From Microbacterium oleivorans (lineage in GTDB: Bacteria > Actinomycetota > Actinomycetes > Actinomycetales > Microbacteriaceae), in contig NZ_LSTV01000001.1 of the NCBI RefSeq assembly GCF_001644225.1, forward strand, positions 868,001 to 932,000: a DNA stretch of 64,000 nucleotides, in the 5' to 3' direction. Below the pieces are notes generated by a model that did no database searches, was not told where the DNA came from, and saw only the letters and a list, made by a program, of their open reading frames with translations. Of this stretch, positions 59,241 to 64,000 are shown in pieces (the stretch's first letter is position 1; every line of letters begins with the position of its first letter). The translations under genes were made by a program, and so were the position numbers.

Positions 59241-61790
59241 TCAGTCCTGGCGGTCGCGCTCCTGCACGGAGAGCGCACGCTCGACGCCGGCGAGGTTCTC
59301 GTTCACCAGGCGTCGGAGGGCAGCGGGCGCGTCCCGGTGCTCGGCGAGCCAGCCGCGCGTGGCGTCACGCAGGGCGGCATCGGCGAGGGGAGCCGGGTAC
59401 AGCCCCACGATCAGGTACTGCGCGATCTGGTAGGTGCGCGACTCCCACACCGGCAGCAGCATGTCGAAGTACGCGTCGACGAACTCGCGGAGCGCGGGCA
59501 CGCCCGCGGGGTGCACGAATCCGGCCGCGGCCGAACGCACCACGGTGTTGGGCAGGTCGGCGCTGTCGACGAGGGACTGCCAGGCGGCGCGCTTGGCCTC
59601 CACCGACGGGAGCGCCGCCCGCGCCTGTGCGGCGAACTCGCCGCCCTTCGCGGTGTTGTCGGCCGCCAGGGCGTCATCGATCTCCGCGGCGGACACGACT
59701 CCGCCGGCGGCGAGCGACACGAGGAGCGCCCACGAGAGGTCGGCGTCGATCTCGAGTCCGGGCAGCTCCTGCGCGCCGGAGCGCAACTGCGCGACGCGCT
59801 CCCACTGAGCAGGGGTGGACGCCGCCGACGCGTACGCCGTGACGAATTGCAGCTGGCTGTCGCTGCCGGCCTCGGCATCCTGCGCGAGTGCCCAGAGGCC
59901 CTCGGCGACGCGCTCACGAGCGGCGTCCCGGGTCGCCGGGTCCACATAGGAGTTCGCGGCGAGCTGCAGCTGGGCGAGAGTGGTGCGCACGGTGGTCGAC
60001 TCGGTCTCGGTGCCGATGTTCTGCAGCACCAGGTCGAGGTACTCGGTCGCCGACGCCTCTCCGTCACGCGTCTGGTCCCACGCCGCGCCCCAGACGAGCG
60101 AGCGGGCGAGCGGGTCGCTGATCTTGCTGAGGTGCGCCGTGGCGGTGCGCAGCGACTTCTCGTCGAGGCGGATCTTGGCGTACGCGAGGTCGTTGTCGTT
60201 CAGCAGCACGAGGTCCGGCTGCCGGTGCCCCACGAGGTCGGGAACCTCGGTGAGGTCGCCGTCGACGTCGAGCTCGAGGTGGTGCGTCCGGACGAGCTCC
60301 TCGCCCTGCAGCGTGTAGAAGCCCACTCCCAGGCGGTGCGGGCGGATCGTCGGGTAGTCGGCCGGGGCGGTCTGGACGATCGCGAAGCGCGTGATCACAC
60401 CGTCGCCGTCGACGCGGATCTCGGGAGCGAGCGTGTTGACGCCGGCCGTCTCGAGCCACTTCTTGGACCAGGTGGTGAGCTCGCGCCCGCTCGTGCTCTC
60501 GAGCTCGACCAGGAGGTCGCTGAGCTCGGTGTTGCCCCACGCGTGCTTCTGGAAGTACGCCGACACCCCCGCGAAGAACGCCTCGATGCCCACCCAGGCG
60601 GCGAGCTGCTTGAGGACGGATCCGCCCTTGGCGTACGTGATGCCGTCGAAGTTGACCTGCACGTCCTCGAGATCGTTGATCTCGGCGAAGACGGGGTGCG
60701 TCGAGGGGAGCTGGTCCTGACGGTACGCCCAGGTCTTCTCCATGGCGTTGAACGTCGTCCACGCCTCGGTCCACTCCGTCGCCTCCGCCGTGGCGATGGT
60801 CGACGCCCACTCGGCGAACGATTCGTTCAGCCAGAGGTCGTTCCACCACTTCATGGTGACGAGGTCGCCGAACCACATGTGCGCGAGCTCGTGGAGGATC
60901 GTGACGACGCGGCGCTCCTTGACGGCATCCGTCACCTTCGAACGGAACACGTAGGTCTCGGTGAACGTGACGGCGCCGGCGTTCTCCATGGCGCCCGCAT
61001 TGAACTCGGGCACGAACAGCTGGTCGTACTTCGCGAACGGGTAGGGAACGCCGAACTTGTCCTCGAAGTAGGCGAAGCCCTGGCGGGTCTTCTCGAAGAC
61101 GTAGTCGGCGTCGAGGTACTGCCACAGGCTCTTACGCGCGTAGACGCCGAGCGGGATCGTGCGACCGTCCGAGCTCGTGAGCTCCGAGAACACCTGCTCG
61201 TACGGACCGGCGACGAGGGCCGTGATGTACGACGAGATGCGCGGCGTCGGCTCGAACGACCAGGTCGCAACCCCGTCGCCTGCGGGCTGCGGCTCGGGCG
61301 TGGGGGAGTTGGAGACCACCTTCCACGCGTCGGGAGCCGTCACGGTGAAGCGGAACGTGGCCTTCAGGTCGGGCTGCTCGAAGACCGCGAAGACGCGACG
61401 CGAGTCCGGCACCTCGAACTGCGTGTACAGGTAGACCTCGCCGTCGACGGGATCGACGAAGCGGTGCAGGCCCTCGCCGGTGTTCGTGTACTCGCAGTCG
61501 GCGACGACGACGAGTTCGTTCTCGTCGGTGAGTCCCTCGAGCGCGATGCGCGAATCGGCGTACACCGCGGCGGGGTCGAGCGAGCGACCGTTGAGCGTGA
61601 TCTCGCGGACGGTCCGGGCGATGAGGTCGACGAAGGTCGACGCGCCGGCGGTGGCGGCGAAGCGGATGACGCTGCGCGACGCGAAGACCTCGTCACCGGT
61701 GGTCAGATCGAGGGCGACGTCGTACGCGTGCGTCTCGACGGTCGCGCGGCGCTCCTGCGCTTCGATACGGGTGAGGTTCTCTCCAGGCAC
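59241..61790 (-). CDS. pepN: Aminopeptidase N (M1 family)
   Basis: Zinc aminopeptidase that trims peptides from the cytoplasmic pool. The 849-residue protein has the N-terminal beta domain, the GAMEN exopeptidase motif (FNAGAMENAGAV), the zinc site HELAHMWFGDLVTMKWWNDLWLNESFAEW (HExxHx18E), and the ERAP1-C-like helical domain. The GTG at 61790 has GGGAGA at the right distance; an in-frame upstream extension crosses the intergenic region and is rejected. Confidence 0.96.
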   Translation of the reverse strand: MPGENLTRIEAQERRATVETHAYDVALDLTTGDEVFASRSVIRFAATAGASTFVDLIARTVREITLNGRSLDPAAVYADSRIALEGLTDENELVVVADCEYTNTGEGLHRFVDPVDGEVYLYTQFEVPDSRRVFAVFEQPDLKATFRFTVTAPDAWKVVSNSPTPEPQPAGDGVATWSFEPTPRISSYITALVAGPYEQVFSELTSSDGRTIPLGVYARKSLWQYLDADYVFEKTRQGFAYFEDKFGVPYPFAKYDQLFVPEFNAGAMENAGAVTFTETYVFRSKVTDAVKERRVVTILHELAHMWFGDLVTMKWWNDLWLNESFAEWASTIATAEATEWTEAWTTFNAMEKTWAYRQDQLPSTHPVFAEINDLEDVQVNFDGITYAKGGSVLKQLAAWVGIEAFFAGVSAYFQKHAWGNTELSDLLVELESTSGRELTTWSKKWLETAGVNTLAPEIRVDGDGVITRFAIVQTAPADYPTIRPHRLGVGFYTLQGEELVRTHHLELDVDGDLTEVPDLVGHRQPDLVLLNDNDLAYAKIRLDEKSLRTATAHLSKISDPLARSLVWGAAWDQTRDGEASATEYLDLVLQNIGTETESTTVRTTLAQLQLAANSYVDPATRDAARERVAEGLWALAQDAEAGSDSQLQFVTAYASAASTPAQWERVAQLRSGAQELPGLEIDADLSWALLVSLAAGGVVSAAEIDDALAADNTAKGGEFAAQARAALPSVEAKRAAWQSLVDSADLPNTVVRSAAAGFVHPAGVPALREFVDAYFDMLLPVWESRTYQIAQYLIVGLYPAPLADAALRDATRGWLAEHRDAPAALRRLVNENLAGVERALSVQERDRQD

Positions 61791-61902
61791 GTTCGTGTCT
61801 CCCAGGGGTGAGGGTGGGGTGCCGTGGACAGGCGCTGCTGGCGCCGACGGCAACCGTCCCAGCCTACGCCGACGACTCGCCGGAACGGGGGATCCGCCTC
61901 CC

Positions 61903-61908
61903 TAGAAT
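61903..61908 (+). promoter_or_regulatory. -10 box (TAGAAT) of rpiB
   Basis: TAGAAT ends 6 nt before the ATG at 61915 with no Shine-Dalgarno. One of the best matches to TATAAT-type boxes in this series. Confidence 0.6.
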
Positions 61909-61914
61909 CGTCAC

Positions 61915-62451
61915 ATGCGCATCCACATCGCGACCGATCACGCGGGCATGGAGTTCTCGACCCGCCTGCAGCACCACCTGGCCGAAGCCGGTCACGACGT
62001 CGTCGACCACGGTCCCGTCGCCTACGACCCCCTCGACGACTACCCGGCCTTCTGCATCCGCGCGGCCCAGGCGGTCGCCGAGGACCAGGCGCGCGGCATC
62101 CCGACGCTCGGTGTCGTGTTCGGCGGTTCCGGCAACGGCGAGCAGATCGCCGCGAACAAGGTGCGCGGCATCCGCGCGGCCCTCGTGTGGAACATCGCGA
62201 CGGCCGAACTCGCGCGCGAGCACAACGACGCCAACGTCATCGCGATCGGCGCGCGTCAGCACACGTTCGACGAGGCCGTCGGGTTCATCGACCGCTTCAT
62301 CGCGACCCCGTTCCCGGGGGAGGAGCGTCACGCGCGTCGCATCGCGCAGCTCGCGGCGTACGAGACGGACGGCACCCTCGAGGCCGATCCGCGCGCCGCG
62401 AAGCCCGACGTGCTCGACGCCTCGGAGACCTTCGACCCGGAAGCGGGCTGA
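61915..62451 (+). CDS. rpiB: Ribose-5-phosphate isomerase B
   Basis: Interconverts ribose 5-phosphate and ribulose 5-phosphate. The 178-residue RpiB/LacA protein has ATDHAGMEFSTRLQHHL at the N-terminus, the GVVFGGSGNGEQIAANKVRGIRAALVWN catalytic region (actinobacterial members use Glu in GNGEQ instead of Cys) and a 25-residue C-terminal extension. Its TGA overlaps the nei ATG by one base. Confidence 0.95.
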   Translation: MRIHIATDHAGMEFSTRLQHHLAEAGHDVVDHGPVAYDPLDDYPAFCIRAAQAVAEDQARGIPTLGVVFGGSGNGEQIAANKVRGIRAALVWNIATAELAREHNDANVIAIGARQHTFDEAVGFIDRFIATPFPGEERHARRIAQLAAYETDGTLEADPRAAKPDVLDASETFDPEAG

Positions 62452-63443
62452 TGCCCGAGGGTCATTCCGTCCACCGCATCGCCCGTCAGTTCGACCGCAA
62501 CTTCGTCGGGCGCCCGGTCGCCGCGTCGAGCCCGCAGGGACGTTTCGCGGAGGGCGCCGCCGTCCTCGACGGCCGGACCCCCACGCAGGTGCGCGCGGTC
62601 GGCAAGCAGATGTTCCTCGAGTTCGATGCGGACGTGTGGCTGCGGGTGCACCTCGGGATCTACGGCGCGTGGGACTTCGCGGGCGAGATCCTCCTCGACC
62701 CCACCATCGCGTCGGCGAACGGACGGATGGGGCAGACGAACCAGCGCGGGGTCGATCCGGTCTACGACGACGCGGGCGAGAACTCGCTGTCGTCGATCGG
62801 AGCTCCCCGTCGCGCGCGCGGCGCGGTGCGGATGAGCGAGCAGACCCGCGGACTCGACGAGACGACGGATGCCGAATGGCCGCCGCCCGTCGTCGGGCAG
62901 GTGCGCCTGCGACTGCTGACCGCGTCGACCTGCGCGGACCTGCGCGGCCCCACGGCGTGCGAGCTGCAGACGGTGGACGAGATGCTCGCCACCGTCGCCG
63001 CACTCGGACCCGACCCGTTGGTGGACGACGTGACGGAGGGCGAGGAGCGTTTCGTCGCCGCCGTCCGGCGCAAGCCGACGCCCATCGGCCAGGTGCTGAT
63101 GGATCAGAAGGTCGTGAGCGGGATCGGGAACGTCTATCGGGCCGAGCTGCTCTTCCGCGCGAACCTCAACCCGCACACGCCGGCGCGCAACGTGCCCGAG
63201 GAGACGGTGCGGGGGCTGTGGCGGGACTGGGTGCGCCTGCTCGCGATCGGTGTCGAGACCGGCCAGATGATGACGATGGACGACCTCGACCCGGAGGCGT
63301 ACCGCCGTGCCATGGCGCACCGCGACGACCGCCACTGGGTCTATCACCGCGCCGGGCTCCCATGCCGTGTGTGTGGCACGGCGATCGTCCTCGAGGAGAT
63401 GGCCGCGCGGAAGCTGTACTGGTGCCCGCGGTGCCAGGCGTGA
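62451..63443 (+). CDS. Fpg/Nei-family DNA glycosylase
   Basis: Base-excision repair enzyme that removes oxidised bases. The 330-residue protein has the MPEGH N-terminus (catalytic Pro2-Glu3), a conserved Lys in VGKQMFLEFDADVWLRVHLG, the H2TH region QKVVSGIGNVYRAELLFRANLNP and a C-terminal four-cysteine zinc finger (CRVC...CPRC). The start and MPEGHSVHR form favour the Nei (endonuclease VIII) side. Overlaps rpiB by one base. Confidence 0.93.
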   Translation: MPEGHSVHRIARQFDRNFVGRPVAASSPQGRFAEGAAVLDGRTPTQVRAVGKQMFLEFDADVWLRVHLGIYGAWDFAGEILLDPTIASANGRMGQTNQRGVDPVYDDAGENSLSSIGAPRRARGAVRMSEQTRGLDETTDAEWPPPVVGQVRLRLLTASTCADLRGPTACELQTVDEMLATVAALGPDPLVDDVTEGEERFVAAVRRKPTPIGQVLMDQKVVSGIGNVYRAELLFRANLNPHTPARNVPEETVRGLWRDWVRLLAIGVETGQMMTMDDLDPEAYRRAMAHRDDRHWVYHRAGLPCRVCGTAIVLEEMAARKLYWCPRCQA

Positions 63444-63466
63444 TGCGGCGCGGGAAGGGCGCACGG

Positions 63467-64000
63467 TGAGGCAGAACCCGAGTTTCACGATGACGGATGC
63501 CGCCGAGCTCCGCCGCGTGATCGACGAGAACCCCTGGGTCACGATCGTGAGCGACACCGAGGCGGGACTGGTGGCGTCCCACTACGCGGTCCTGCTCGAC
63601 CCGACACGCGAGGACCTGACGATCGTCGGGCACGTCGGACGCCCGGACGACCTCATCCACGGCCTCGGCGAGGCCGAGATCCTCGTCGTCGTCCAGGGTC
63701 CGCACGGATACATCTCGCCCGGCTGGTACGGCGACGGCCCCGCCGTCCCCACCTGGAACTTCGTCTCGGTGCACCTGCGCGGTGTACCCGAGATCCTCTC
63801 GGCGGAGGAGAACCTCGCTGTCCTCGACCGTCTCGTCGACCGGTTCGAGCGGTCGATGCCGCAGCCCCGTCGCATGTGGGAGGCCCCGAACGACGACGAG
63901 TTCGTGCGCCGGCTCGAGAAGGGCACGGTCGGCTTCCGACTGACCCCGACGCACGTGACGGCCAAGCGCAAGCTCAGCCAGAACCGTCCCGACGAGGTCG
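63467..64000 (+). CDS. PaiB-like FMN-binding split-barrel protein, 5' part (cut by window edge)
   Basis: 178 codons run open to the window end without a stop. The protein begins RQNPSFTMTDAAELRRVIDENPW and contains ASHYAVLLDP, HVGRPDDLI, ISPGWYGDGPAVPTWNFVSVHLRG and KRKLSQNRP, the signature set of the PaiB (FMN-binding negative regulator) family. The GTG at 63467 has GGGAAGGG 6 nt upstream. True function in actinobacteria is unclear; it may be an FMN-dependent oxidoreductase rather than a regulator. Confidence 0.88.

Noticed and set aside
58878..61811. 977-codon open frame antisense to pepN
   Set aside because: PepN is intact with GAMEN and HExxH motifs. The antisense product is rich in Arg, Gly, Glu and Val with no domain, as expected from codon-position mirroring.

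Overview
The window is a gene-dense (about 93% coding) stretch of high-GC chromosome from an actinobacterium, most likely a Microbacteriaceae member close to Microbacterium. The gene order rpsP-khpA-rimM-trmD-rplS-lepB-rnhB-DUF2469-yraN-comM-dprA-xerC-(M23)-rpsB-tsf-pyrH-frr-cdsA, the glgX-glgE-glgB cluster, the lipB-lipA pair, DUF2469, DUF2017-clpS and a DUF6993-type lipoprotein all fit that group. Codon use looks uniform, and I see no phage, insertion sequence, CRISPR array or foreign island. This is core genome.

Layout. 1-1310: end of the lipoate genes (lipB, start of lipA) with a divergent TetR regulator and a near-perfect palindromic operator between them. 1323-8744: ffh, a glutamate-cysteine-ligase-like enzyme on the opposite strand, then the ribosome-biogenesis operon (rpsP to rplS), signal peptidase and RNase HII. 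8784-13732: DUF2469, YraN, ComM, DprA, XerC and a secreted M23 protein. 14020-18817: rpsB, tsf, pyrH, frr, cdsA and a DivIVA-like protein. 18860-23806: a cell-wall lytic protein, a transporter, a large membrane protein with an internal lipobox, and a thioredoxin-TPR protein. 23849-30200: glycogen/alpha-glucan genes glgB, glgE and glgX on the minus strand. 30252-42962: cysteine desulfurase, mnmA, a TIGR01777 reductase, DUF4166, ligA, an acyl-CoA ligase, gatCAB and dinB. 43020-48279: small genes, DUF2017-clpS-zincin, tRNA-His, orn, tRNA-Arg, and a divergent YczE/MocR pair. 48402-53920: msrA, a second-type ssb, a lipoprotein, ettA, two thioesterases and a hypothetical gene. 53934-59134: truncated globin, MscS channel, a two-component system and an ABC exporter. 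59241-64000: pepN, rpiB, an Nei/Fpg glycosylase and the start of a PaiB-like gene.

No obviously new multi-gene system is visible. The most distinctive signal is a shared promoter grammar. About 22 genes carry a TANNNT -10 box ending 6-7 (sometimes 9) bases before the start codon, most of them with no Shine-Dalgarno sequence, so they are probably leaderless. In three places the stop codon of one gene (TAA or TAG, rare here because about 90% of genes stop with TGA) forms the first three bases of the -10 box of the next. Two intergenic regions pack divergent promoters into 41-51 bp, one with a symmetric -10. Other leads are the TetR operator at lipB, the MocR/YczE operator, stacked hairpins before ssb, an internal lipobox protein, and an apparent excess of the hexamer GGATGC/GCATCC that forces rare GAT and GCA codons.

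Starts were chosen by reading ribosome binding sites, -10 boxes, overlaps and family N-termini. No database search or folding program was run.
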